7,559 nucleotides of DNA from positions 1 through 7,559 of the forward strand of contig JAFSFK010000204.1 in NCBI GenBank assembly GCA_017435245.1, given 5' to 3'. Origin of the DNA: Oscillospiraceae bacterium (lineage in GTDB: Bacteria > Bacillota > Clostridia > Oscillospirales > Oscillospiraceae). Below, one piece after another: positions 1 through 5,800 of the stretch. A program made the translations under genes and the position numbers. The notes below the pieces were generated by a model. The model was not told the DNA's origin. It did no database searches and saw only the letters and a program-made list of their open reading frames with translations. Every line of letters starts with the position of its first letter. Within the stretch, counting starts at the first letter, position 1.

Positions 1-172
1 GATCAACACGTCCACCGGTGTCAACCAGCTTCTGCTTGCCGGTATAGAAAGGGTGGCACTTGGAGCAGATTTCGACTCTAATGTCCTTCTTGGTGGAGCC
101 GGTGGTAAAAGTATTGCCACAAGCGCAGCGAATCGTAGTCTGTTCGTAATTGGGATGGATACCTTCCTTCAT
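1..172 (-). CDS. rpmE: 50S ribosomal protein L31 (bL31), 3' end outside the window
   Basis: The first 57 residues are visible; the C-terminus runs off the left edge. The protein starts [16 protein letters not shown], typical of bL31, a small protein of the large ribosomal subunit at the subunit interface. Four cysteines, C16, C18, C36 and C39 (CAC and CSKC), form the zinc ribbon, so this is the zinc-binding (C+) form rather than the zinc-free paralogue that some bacteria make under zinc starvation. The ATG at 172-170 follows an AGAGGTG ribosome binding site at about 178-185. It has its own promoter (239-267) and a leader of about 60 nt. The upstream gene on the same strand, an aminopeptidase, is separated by nearly 300 bp and is unlikely to be co-transcribed. 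Confidence 0.97.
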   Translation of the reverse strand, partial: MKEGIHPNYEQTTIRCACGNTFTTGSTKKDIRVEICSKCHPFYTGKQKLVDTGGRVD

Positions 173-238
173 TCTATTCACCTCTTTCTCGTCATATCAA
201 AGGGCATAAATACCCCAGCAATCTTTAATCGCCCGGAT

Positions 239-267
239 ATCATAACACAAGCGAACCAATAATGCAA
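239..267 (-). promoter_or_regulatory. Sigma-A-type promoter of rpmE
   Basis: On the minus strand TTGCAT (267-262) and TATGAT (244-239) are separated by exactly 17 bp. Transcription should start near 232, giving a leader of about 60 nt before the rpmE ATG at 172. The leader contains a GGGC (about 235-232) and a GCCC (206-203) that could pair. L31 leaders that bind L31 are known in several bacterial groups, but I cannot match this one to a known fold, so autoregulation is only a possibility. Confidence 0.75.
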
Positions 268-341
268 GTGTTTTTTTCGGAATTTTCTGTTTTTTTCTAA
301 AAGGCTGGCAAAGAAAAGGGATTATCAGGCAGGCAGCGAGA

Positions 342-425
342 TTTTTTGCCGCAGGCAGTGTTTTGAAAAGCGAAAACATACTTTGTGTATTTCAAGATTT
401 TCAAAACGATGATTTGCGGCAAAAA
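342..425. repeat. Nested inverted repeat, copy A of an interspersed element
   Basis: Three nested dyads share one centre. The outer arms TTTTTGCCGCA (343-353) and TGCGGCAAAAA (415-425) are perfect. The middle arms GTTTTGAAAA (360-369) and TTTTCAAAAC (398-407) are perfect. The core ATAC (378-381) and GTAT (387-390) closes the structure. The element begins 42 nt downstream of the aminopeptidase stop on that gene's transcript. A 31-nt core (366-396, read on the minus strand) matches 25 of 31 positions of 5467-5497 on the plus strand, so it belongs with copy B. On the minus strand A residues, not a U-run, follow the outer stem, so it is not a standard intrinsic terminator. Confidence 0.75.
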
Positions 426-466
426 GGCCGCTGAATGACGATCATCACTTTTCGGAGGCAGCCAAA

Positions 467-1690
467 TCAAAACGCCCAATTACCCTGGCGGAAGATGGGA
501 ATATCCTTTCCGTCCCGTGTGGTTGCCACAATATTCATACTCTTGCAACCGATCATAAAGTCCTCGTGGACCATGGAATCGTTGATACCCAGAGCACGGC
601 ATTCCTCCAGGGTCTTATTCTGGAAATCGTCGATGGTATCCGCAAAGCCCATACCGATGGCCAGATGGCAGGCGGCATTTTCATCAAAAAGGGTGTTATA
701 GAACAGCAGGCCGCTTTCGGCAATGGGGCTTGCCTCGGGAACCAGGGCGCACTCACCCAGGTAGGCGGCGCCTTCGTCCATGGCGATGAGGGTCTTGAGC
801 AGCTCCTCGCCCTTTTCCGCACCACATTCCACTACTTTACCGCCTTCAAAGCGCATCCAGAAATTCTCGATCAGCTGACCGTTATAAGAAAGGGGCTTGG
901 TGGCATAGACGATGCCCTCTGCCTTGCCCTTCATAGGAGAAATGAAGCACTCCTCGGTGGGGATGTTGGGATTGAAATAGATGTTCTGCAGACTGGTATC
1001 TCCGCCGCCCCGGAACCGGCTCTGGGGAATCAAGCCTACCGTCAGATCGGTGCCGTTGTCGGCAGTATAGTGCAGGCTGTCGATACCAAGGCTGTTGAGA
1101 TAATCGCACCGGGCCTTGAGGTCAGCATTGTGCTCCTCCCACGCCTTTACAGGGTCTTCGTTCACCCGAGAAGTGAACAGGATCGCCTCCCACAGTTTTT
1201 CCATTGCCTTGCCCTTGGGAAGTCCCGGGAATACCTTCTTTGCCCAGGCAGCGCCGGGAACTGCGGCAATGCACCACTGCTGCTTGTTTTCCCGCTGGTC
1301 GATATAGGGCTTCAAGATGGGGTGGGACAGCTTTCTGGCAGCTGCCATTTTCTTCATATTTACGCCCTTGAGGCCGTCGGGGTCTTCACTCATAATATAC
1401 AGACGGCAGGGCAGCACATCACAGAAATGCTGCTGCTTGGCTTTCTGCCACTCCTTCACCTCACCCAGGGTCTTAACGGACTGGTAACGGGTGTGGATCT
1501 TCTGCAGAGGCTGATAGTTCCAGTTGACTACCACTTCCTTAGCCTTGGCCTTATAGGCCTCCTCCACCACCATTTTTACAAATTCCGGCTGATCCAGGTC
1601 GGCAAACACCTGAACCTCCTGTCCCTTCTGGACATTCAGTCCGCATCGGATGACAAGCCGTGCATATTCACGCAAAACCGTTTTTTTCAT
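467..1690 (-). CDS. M29-family metallo-aminopeptidase (AmpS/AmpT/PepS type)
   Basis: This 407-residue protein has the full length of peptidase family M29, cytosolic enzymes that use two metal ions to remove N-terminal residues from peptides. Family landmarks are in order: an N-terminal half starting MKKTVLREYARLVIRCGLNV, PTEE (244-247, glutamate ligand), LGECALVP (311-318, E313), ACHLAIG (340-346, H342) and MVHEDFMIG (373-381, H375 and D377). The family usually has Tyr seven residues after the first His; here it is Phe349. The start is set by AAGGAGAAACC just upstream of the ATG at 1690. The gene has its own promoter, divergent from the homocysteine methyltransferase gene. No clear intrinsic terminator follows; repeat copy A lies 42 nt past the stop. 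Family assignment is firm; substrate range cannot be read from the sequence. Confidence 0.94.
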   Translation of the reverse strand: MKKTVLREYARLVIRCGLNVQKGQEVQVFADLDQPEFVKMVVEEAYKAKAKEVVVNWNYQPLQKIHTRYQSVKTLGEVKEWQKAKQQHFCDVLPCRLYIMSEDPDGLKGVNMKKMAAARKLSHPILKPYIDQRENKQQWCIAAVPGAAWAKKVFPGLPKGKAMEKLWEAILFTSRVNEDPVKAWEEHNADLKARCDYLNSLGIDSLHYTADNGTDLTVGLIPQSRFRGGGDTSLQNIYFNPNIPTEECFISPMKGKAEGIVYATKPLSYNGQLIENFWMRFEGGKVVECGAEKGEELLKTLIAMDEGAAYLGECALVPEASPIAESGLLFYNTLFDENAACHLAIGMGFADTIDDFQNKTLEECRALGINDSMVHEDFMIGCKSMNIVATTRDGKDIPIFRQGNWAF

Positions 1691-1720
1691 AAGGTTTCTC
1701 CTTTTTTGTAATATGGGATA

Positions 1721-1749
1721 ATTTTAGCAGTTTTTTCTCTTTTCGTCAA
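1721..1749 (-). promoter_or_regulatory. Promoter of the M29 aminopeptidase gene
   Basis: On the minus strand TTGACG (1749-1744) and TAAAAT (1726-1721) are spaced by 17 bp. Transcription should start near 1714, leaving a short leader that carries the AAGGAG ribosome binding site. Its -35 box lies only 6 bp from the -35 box of the divergent plus-strand promoter. Confidence 0.75.
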
Positions 1750-1754
1750 TCACA

Positions 1755-1779
1755 GTTGCATTATTTCCCAAAAGCAACT
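1755..1779. promoter_or_regulatory. Candidate operator dyad AGTTGC-N13-GCAACT
   Basis: AGTTGC (1755-1760) and GCAACT (1774-1779) form a perfect 6-bp inverted repeat. One arm covers the -35 box and the other touches the -10 box of the plus-strand promoter. Neither divergent transcript should include it, so it cannot act as an RNA hairpin; a protein-binding site is the simpler reading. The six-base arms could also be chance. Confidence 0.4.
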
Positions 1780-1784
1780 ATAAT
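1756..1784 (+). promoter_or_regulatory. Promoter of the homocysteine methyltransferase gene
   Basis: TTGCAT (1756-1761) and a perfect TATAAT (1779-1784) are separated by 17 bp. The predicted start near 1791 leaves a leader of only about 23 nt, too short for a SAM or cobalamin riboswitch. Confidence 0.8.
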
Positions 1785-1813
1785 AAGCAAAAGTCTTTTT
1801 GGAGTGGTACATT

Positions 1814-2683
1814 ATGCTGACAAGGGAAGAATTTCAACAACTGATTGCAGGTGGTCCTGTCCTTCTGGACGGTGCTACCGGCTCCAATTTGCAGAAAATG
1901 GGCATGCCCCGGGGATGCTGCTCCGAAGAATGGATCCTTGCCAATCCGGAAAAGCTGGTGGCACTGCAGCGGCAGTATGTCCAAGCAGGCTCCAGGATAC
2001 TGTATGCACCTACTTTCCAGGCGCAGCCGATCGCTTTGGAAAAGGTAGGCTTAGACAAGCAGACCGAATCCGTGAATGCCCATTTGACCGCACTGACCAA
2101 AAGCGTCAGCAGCGATGTACTGGTAGCCGGAAACCTTACCACCCTTGCAACTTTTACCGATTCCTGGGATCCGGAGAAATTTGATCTGCTGGTGGAAAAC
2201 TACCGCAGGCAGATCCGGGGACTTATGGACGGCGGTGCGGATCTTCTGGCTGCGGAAACCCTGCTGTACCCTCAGGAAGCAGAGGCAATCCTGACCGCTG
2301 CGGAGCTGGAGGGTGCCGGTGCGGCAATGTACAGCTTTACCATGCAGCCGGACGGTGCTTTGTTTTCCGGAATGGACGCAGGTCCTGTGCTGAAAAGCTT
2401 AGCAGATGCCGGCGCTGCGGCCGTGGGATTTAACTGTGTTGCCGCTGACAATCTCACCGCCGGACTGGTTGCGAAATTGCGCCGGTATGTCAGCGCTCCG
2501 GTACTGTGCAAGCCCAACGCAGGCAATCCTGTGATTGGAGATGACAATTTGGCCCACTATCCAATGGGACCGGAGGAGTTTTCCTCCATCGTGGATGACT
2601 GTATCGCTATGGGTGCAGCCATTGTCGGCGGCTGCTGCGGCACCACTCCGGAGCATATTGCAGCAGTCAAACAAAAACTATAA
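1814..2683 (+). CDS. Homocysteine S-methyltransferase (MetH N-terminal-type module)
   Basis: This 289-residue protein is a stand-alone homocysteine S-methyltransferase barrel of the kind forming the first module of cobalamin-dependent methionine synthase. Such enzymes bind zinc through three cysteines and activate homocysteine for methyl transfer. The ligands are all present: C208 in GFNC and C274/C275 in GGCCGTTP. LLDGATGSNL (17-26) near the N-terminus is the family signature. The folate, cobalamin and reactivation domains of full MetH are absent, so it must either work with separate proteins or use another methyl donor such as S-methylmethionine; the sequence does not decide. The ATG at 1814 is preferred over an upstream in-frame TTG at 1799 because GGAGTGG (1801-1807) is then a ribosome binding site at normal spacing. 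It appears to be a single-gene unit with its own promoter and terminator. Confidence 0.9.
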   Translation: MLTREEFQQLIAGGPVLLDGATGSNLQKMGMPRGCCSEEWILANPEKLVALQRQYVQAGSRILYAPTFQAQPIALEKVGLDKQTESVNAHLTALTKSVSSDVLVAGNLTTLATFTDSWDPEKFDLLVENYRRQIRGLMDGGADLLAAETLLYPQEAEAILTAAELEGAGAAMYSFTMQPDGALFSGMDAGPVLKSLADAGAAAVGFNCVAADNLTAGLVAKLRRYVSAPVLCKPNAGNPVIGDDNLAHYPMGPEEFSSIVDDCIAMGAAIVGGCCGTTPEHIAAVKQKL

Positions 2684-2696
2684 ACCTTATTTTTTA

Positions 2697-2724
2697 CATC
2701 ACCGCCCAGGCGGTGATGTTTTTT
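2697..2724 (+). terminator. Intrinsic terminator of the homocysteine methyltransferase gene
   Basis: CATCACCGCC (2697-2706) pairs perfectly with GGCGGTGATG (2709-2718), followed by six T (2719-2724). Its T-run runs directly into the promoter of the next gene, whose -35 box starts at 2726. Confidence 0.9.
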
Positions 2725-2725
2725 G

Positions 2726-2754
2726 TTGCAAATTATGTCGAAAGTATGTATAAT
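2726..2754 (+). promoter_or_regulatory. Promoter of the membrane E2-like gene, almost abutting its ATG
   Basis: TTGCAA (2726-2731) and a perfect TATAAT (2749-2754) are separated by 17 bp. Only 9 nt lie between the -10 box and the ATG at 2764. A normal start point (G2761, or A2764 itself) gives a leader of 0-3 nt. Confidence 0.75.
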
Positions 2755-2763
2755 AACATTGTT

Positions 2764-4170
2764 ATGGAAAGAAATACTAGATTTTACGTGAGCATTAAAA
2801 ATGCCTTCACCTGGCTGATGGCCGTGTGTTTGGTCTGCTCGGCAGTGGCCCGCATTTTGATCGTCGGTGGGAAAGGAACCGATGTGTGGTGCCAAATCGT
2901 TCTGCCTATCGCAGCAGCCTTACTGTACGTCCTCATCGCCCTCCTGGACGGCAAGGAGCATTTCTACCGCACCGCCGTTCCTGTCTGGATGAATTTAGTT
3001 TACTACGGCATCATCTTCTGGAAATTCGATTTTGTGCACTATGATGCCCTGATCGGCTGGCTGTTTATCGTGGTCCTTCTGTTCCTGGCAGTGATCTACA
3101 ATCAAGTCTGCACCGGCAAACGCCCCTTTACCTGGCTGCTGATCCCCCTCCATCTGGCACCCCTTGCCGCCTACGCCTATATCCACCGCAATTTCCTGCT
3201 GGAAGGTAATTATCGGTTCCTGCTGCCGGATGCGCTGATGGCGCTGGGCTTGATCATCGCCGTATTTGCTATGCGCATCCACACTGACGGCGAGTATCAT
3301 CCCACCTGGGGTGACCGCAGTGACGGCAGAAAGATCCGCACTCTGGCGCCCATGGCACAGATCACCGCCTTCTTCCAGGTAGAGCGCAACACCTGCTCCA
3401 ACCTGTTTGAGGAGTCCTTCGAGATCTCCCACATCGAGCGCTACATCCGTCAGAAGCGTAAGGAAGGCTACACCGATTTCGGTATCAACCACGTACTGCT
3501 GGCGGCCTATGTCCGGGGTGTCGCAAAGTATCCTCAGCTCAACCGTTTCATCTCCGGTCAGAAGGTCTACTCCCGTGGCAACGATATCCAGTACTCTATG
3601 GTGGTCAAAAAGGAAATGACCATTGAGTCTCCCGACACCTCCTTCAAGGTCCACCTTTCTCCCTACGACACCGCTATCGATATTTACAACAAGATGAACG
3701 CTGCCGTTGAGGATGTTAAGAAGAGTATGGAACTGGATTCCAGCCTGGACAGCGTCATCCAGTACCTGAATATGATCCCCAGTGTTGTGCTGAAGTTCGT
3801 CGTTTGGCTCTTAAAGCTGCTGGACTATTTCGGATTGCTCCCCAAGTTCCTGCTGGAGCTGAGTCCCTTCCACGGAAGCCTGTTCTTCACCTCTATGGGA
3901 TCTCTGGGCATCCCTCCCATCTACCACCACCTGTATGACTTCGGCAACCTGCCTGTATTCGGTGCCTTCGGCTGTAAGCGCCGGGCACTGGAGGTTCAGG
4001 AGGACGGCAGCGTTGTACAGCGCAAATATGTGGATATGAAGTTCGTTCTGGACGAGCGGATCGTGGATGGCTATTATTATGCTGTTTTCTTCAAGTACTA
4101 TCGCAGTCTGCTCCGTCACCCCGAAATTCTGGACATCCCCCCCGAGGTCGTCAATCGGGATATTGATTAA
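2764..4170 (+). CDS. Membrane protein with six helices fused to an E2/CAT-like acyltransferase domain
   Basis: This 468-residue protein has two parts. Residues 13-172 contain about six hydrophobic segments (roughly 13-35, 43-61, 71-88, 95-115, 121-140 and 150-172). Residues 189-455 resemble the catalytic domain of 2-oxo acid dehydrogenase E2 acyltransferases, shown by HVLLAAYVRGVAKYPQLNRFI, by FTSMGSLG and by the C-terminal DERIVDG block (430-436) followed by a helix ending LLRHPEIL. In true E2 and CAT enzymes this block is DHRVVDG or HHxxxDG with catalytic His; here the position is Glu431, while D435 and G436 remain. I recall soluble clostridial relatives that also carry Glu, so this is probably a family trait and the domain may not be a classical acyltransferase. 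There is no lipoyl or peripheral-subunit domain. The ATG at 2764 is chosen because earlier in-frame ATGs (2713, 2746) lie inside the terminator and -10 box; no ribosome binding site precedes it. birA follows after 3 nt. Cellular role unknown. Confidence 0.8.
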   Translation: MERNTRFYVSIKNAFTWLMAVCLVCSAVARILIVGGKGTDVWCQIVLPIAAALLYVLIALLDGKEHFYRTAVPVWMNLVYYGIIFWKFDFVHYDALIGWLFIVVLLFLAVIYNQVCTGKRPFTWLLIPLHLAPLAAYAYIHRNFLLEGNYRFLLPDALMALGLIIAVFAMRIHTDGEYHPTWGDRSDGRKIRTLAPMAQITAFFQVERNTCSNLFEESFEISHIERYIRQKRKEGYTDFGINHVLLAAYVRGVAKYPQLNRFISGQKVYSRGNDIQYSMVVKKEMTIESPDTSFKVHLSPYDTAIDIYNKMNAAVEDVKKSMELDSSLDSVIQYLNMIPSVVLKFVVWLLKLLDYFGLLPKFLLELSPFHGSLFFTSMGSLGIPPIYHHLYDFGNLPVFGAFGCKRRALEVQEDGSVVQRKYVDMKFVLDERIVDGYYYAVFFKYYRSLLRHPEILDIPPEVVNRDID

Positions 4171-4173
4171 ACT

Positions 4174-4967
4174 ATGAAGCAGAAAATCTTACAAAAGATT
4201 CCTACAGAGTGTCCCTGGCGGGACACTCTGTATTGGTATGATACCATAGATTCCACAAATACCCAGGCAAAGCTCCTTGCCCAGCAAGGTGCGCCTCACG
4301 GCACCGTCCTCATTGCAGGCGAGCAAACCGGCGGACGAGGCCGCCTCGGCAGAACCTTTGAATCCTGCGCCGGAATGGGTGTGTATTTATCGGTGATCCT
4401 GCGGCCGAACTGTGCTGCGGAAGCGCTGATGCATCTGACCTGCGCCGCCGGTGCGGCTATGTGTGAGGCTGTGGAAAACGTTTCCGGAATTCGTCCCGGC
4501 ATTAAGTGGATCAACGACCTTGTTGTAAAGAAGAAAAAACTGGGCGGCATCCTAACCGAACTGTCTGTAAACCCCAAACCGGCCTTGTGGATTACGCCGT
4601 TGTGGGTGTGGGCATCAATTGTCTGCAAAAGGAATTCTCCGGCGAACTGGAAAATATCGCCACCTCTTTGTCCCTCGCCACCGGCAACCCCATCCCACCG
4701 GATGTCCTTGCGGCAGCAATGGTGGAAGCACTGTACAACATGAACGATCGGCTGTTCAACGAAAAAACTGCAATAATGTGTGCCTACCGCCGTCTCTGTG
4801 TCACCCTGGGACAGGAGATTTTAATCCACCGGTACAATTCCGTAACGCCCGGAAAAGCGCTGGACGTCGACGATGACGGTGCACTGATCGTCCTGCTGGC
4901 GGACGGAACAAAAACTACGGTCAATTCCGGCGAAGTCAGTGTTCGGGGAATGTACGGATATCTCTGA
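4174..4967 (+). pseudogene. birA: Biotin-protein ligase (biotin-[acetyl-CoA-carboxylase] ligase), frameshifted
   Basis: The enzyme makes biotinyl-AMP and attaches biotin to a carrier lysine of biotin-dependent carboxylases. The first reading frame (4174-4578) gives DSTN (26-29), the biotin loop GGRGRLGR (53-60), KWINDL (111-116) and KKLGGILTEL (121-130). Frame is then lost and the remainder, TGLVDYAVVGVGIN onward with the small C-terminal domain, continues one base back from 4578 to 4967. One base (an A or C in the run at 4572-4580) appears to be missing. Read in one frame it stops at 4743 as a 189-residue protein. The rejoined protein of about 264 residues lacks the N-terminal helix-turn-helix of E. 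coli BirA, so it would be a ligase only, not a repressor. It starts 3 nt after the membrane gene without a clear ribosome binding site, suggesting co-transcription and coupling. The break may be a sequencing error, a true mutation, or less likely programmed slippage. Confidence 0.88.
4203..4232 (+). repeat. Perfect 13-bp hairpin within the birA 5' coding region
   Basis: TACAGAGTGTCCC (4203-4215) and GGGACACTCTGTA (4220-4232) are exact reverse complements around the loop TGGC. The hairpin covers about codons 10-20 of birA. No T-run follows, so it is not an intrinsic terminator. It could reduce translation, stabilise mRNA, or be a palindromic insertion tolerated in the poorly conserved N-terminus. 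Confidence 0.85.
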
Positions 4968-4975
4968 TTTTGTTA

Positions 4976-5003
4976 TTGCTTTTTTCTCAGTATCGGTTAT
5001 AAT
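4976..5003 (+). promoter_or_regulatory. Promoter of the Cys-rich membrane protein gene
   Basis: TTGCTT (4976-4981) and a perfect TATAAT (4998-5003) are spaced by 16 bp. The start near 5010 gives a leader of about 30 nt that carries the strong AGGAGGT site at 5027-5033. Confidence 0.7.
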
Positions 5004-5039
5004 ACTATTAGAACTTTATAGATTTTAGGAGGTCATACT

Positions 5040-5375
5040 ATGAAGGTTATTGGTGTTATCCTGAAGATTTTGGCCGCTTTGGCCGCTATTGCCGGTATCG
5101 TCTATGTGGTAGCTACCTACGGCGACAAGATCGTCCTGTGGGCAAAGAAGCTTCTGGGCATTTGTGATTGCGACTGCGAATGTGCCTGCGAGTGTGAAGG
5201 CGACTGCGACGACTGCCAGTGCGAAGATGATTGCGATGACTGCGCCTGCGAAGGCTGCTGCAACTGCGACACGGTTGTCGAGCCCGCTGCCGAAGAACCC
5301 GCTCCTGCAGAAGACCCCGCTCCTCCTGTGGAAGACGATGCCGTCCAGGCAGAAGAAGCCGATTTTGAAGGTTGA
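5040..5375 (+). CDS. Small single-pass membrane protein with a Cys/acidic cluster
   Basis: This 111-residue protein is not one I can name. Residues 4-27 form one hydrophobic helix, followed by a basic patch (K30, K36, K37). Residues 42-76 hold 15 cysteines in 35 residues, alternating with Asp and Glu (it begins CDCDCECACECE); the order then changes to CxxC and CC spacings. The last 35 residues are Pro, Ala and Glu rich and strongly acidic. There are no signal-peptidase or lipobox features. The positive charges after the helix favour a cytoplasmic C-terminal tail, but this is weak evidence. The cluster suggests binding of soft metal ions (zinc, copper, cadmium) or a disulfide-rich tail, which is inference. 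The AGGAGGT site 6 nt before the ATG and consensus -10 box predict high expression. It is followed by a long structured 3' region and a terminator at 5578-5616. Confidence 0.8.
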   Translation: MKVIGVILKILAALAAIAGIVYVVATYGDKIVLWAKKLLGICDCDCECACECEGDCDDCQCEDDCDDCACEGCCNCDTVVEPAAEEPAPAEDPAPPVEDDAVQAEEADFEG

Positions 5376-5420
5376 TCCTATTGAAAATCCCCCGGTTTGG
5401 GCGGTGCACCACAGTGATAA

Positions 5421-5538
5421 ATCGCCTCAAAAAGGCGTTTATCCACGCCATACGGCGTCAAAAATGCTCGTAATACACCAAGTATTTCTGCGCTTTTTCC
5501 CTTGTCTGGCGAGAATCTCCGCCTTTTTGAGGTGCGAT
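5421..5538. repeat. Nested inverted repeat, copy B of the interspersed element
   Basis: The outer arms ATCGCCTCAAAAAGGCG (5421-5437) and 5520-5538 pair apart from a 2-nt bulge. Inside, CGCCA (5446-5450) pairs with TGGCG (5507-5511), AAAAA (5460-5464) with TTTTT (5494-5498), and AATAC (5472-5476) with GTATT (5482-5486). The centre (5467-5497) shares 25 of 31 positions with the reverse complement of copy A at 366-396. It begins about 48 nt after the Cys-rich gene's stop and lies before its terminator, so it should be part of that gene's 3' untranslated RNA. Confidence 0.75.
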
Positions 5539-5577
5539 GCAGTTTTGAAGTAGGAACTTTTCTTCAAGACAAACAAT

Positions 5578-5616
5578 AAAATTCCCGGAATGCTGACGCA
5601 TTTCGGGAATTTTTTG
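5578..5616 (+). terminator. Intrinsic terminator after repeat copy B
   Basis: AAATTCCCGGAATG (5578-5591 region) pairs with CATTTCGGGAATTT (about 5599-5612) with one G-T wobble, followed by more T. It would end the transcript of the Cys-rich gene after a 3' untranslated region of about 200 nt. Confidence 0.8.
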
Positions 5617-5737
5617 TGCAGTATTGGAGAAAAGGGACAGTTCAAAACCGGTTTGTCACTATGGCGTACCGCCCTTTGCCGGGGGTTTTTTCTTACCAAA
5701 ACCACAACAATGTCGTGTGAAAACAATACTCCTCGCC
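5617..5737. other. Non-coding stretch with short palindromes
   Basis: No gene is supported here. It contains the self-complementary decamer AAACCGGTTT (5645-5654), the small hairpin GGCG-TAC-CGCC (5663-5673) and a GGGGG run followed by six T (about 5681-5691). The last could be a weak plus-strand terminator, but I could not draw a stable stem. Together with repeat copy B this makes 5376-5737 a repeat-rich intergenic segment. Confidence 0.4.
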
Positions 5738-5765
5738 TTGACAGTTTTTCATTATTTTTTATAAT
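5738..5765 (+). promoter_or_regulatory. Consensus promoter of the AEC transporter gene
   Basis: A perfect TTGACA (5738-5743) and a perfect TATAAT (5760-5765) are separated by 16 bp. Expected start near 5772, about 30 nt before the ATG at 5801. Confidence 0.85.
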
Positions 5766-5800
5766 GATTGAAGAGAGTCTTTGAAAGAGAGGTAATCCTT

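Noticed and set aside
342..425. Copy A as an ordinary intrinsic terminator of the aminopeptidase gene
   Set aside because: On the minus strand the stem is followed by A residues, not a U-run, and the stem is interrupted by large internal loops.
566..1711. 381-residue open frame on the plus strand
   Set aside because: It lies opposite the aminopeptidase gene, which has clear family motifs, a ribosome binding site and a promoter; the opposite frame shows no recognisable domain or ribosome binding site.
1785..1813. SAM or cobalamin riboswitch before the homocysteine methyltransferase
   Set aside because: The promoter leaves only about 23 nt of leader, far too short for either riboswitch.
1799..1813. 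Upstream TTG start for the homocysteine methyltransferase
   Set aside because: It would place the GGAGTGG ribosome binding site inside the coding sequence; the ATG at 1814 has the correct spacing.
2713..2763. Longer N-terminus for the membrane E2-like protein
   Set aside because: These codons coincide with the preceding terminator and the -35/-10 boxes, so they should not be transcribed from the visible promoter.
2995..3654. 219-residue open frame on the minus strand
   Set aside because: It is antisense to the membrane E2-like gene, whose domain content is clear; the frame has no family resemblance.
5160..5275. Short repetitive TGCGA-type stretch as a tandem repeat or CRISPR
   Set aside because: The repetition comes from Cys-Asp/Glu codons of the protein; there are no uniform repeats with spacers.
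5439..5726. 95-residue open frame on the minus strand
   Set aside because: It reads through repeat copy B and the terminator; its sequence is a by-product of the repeat, without a ribosome binding site or promoter.
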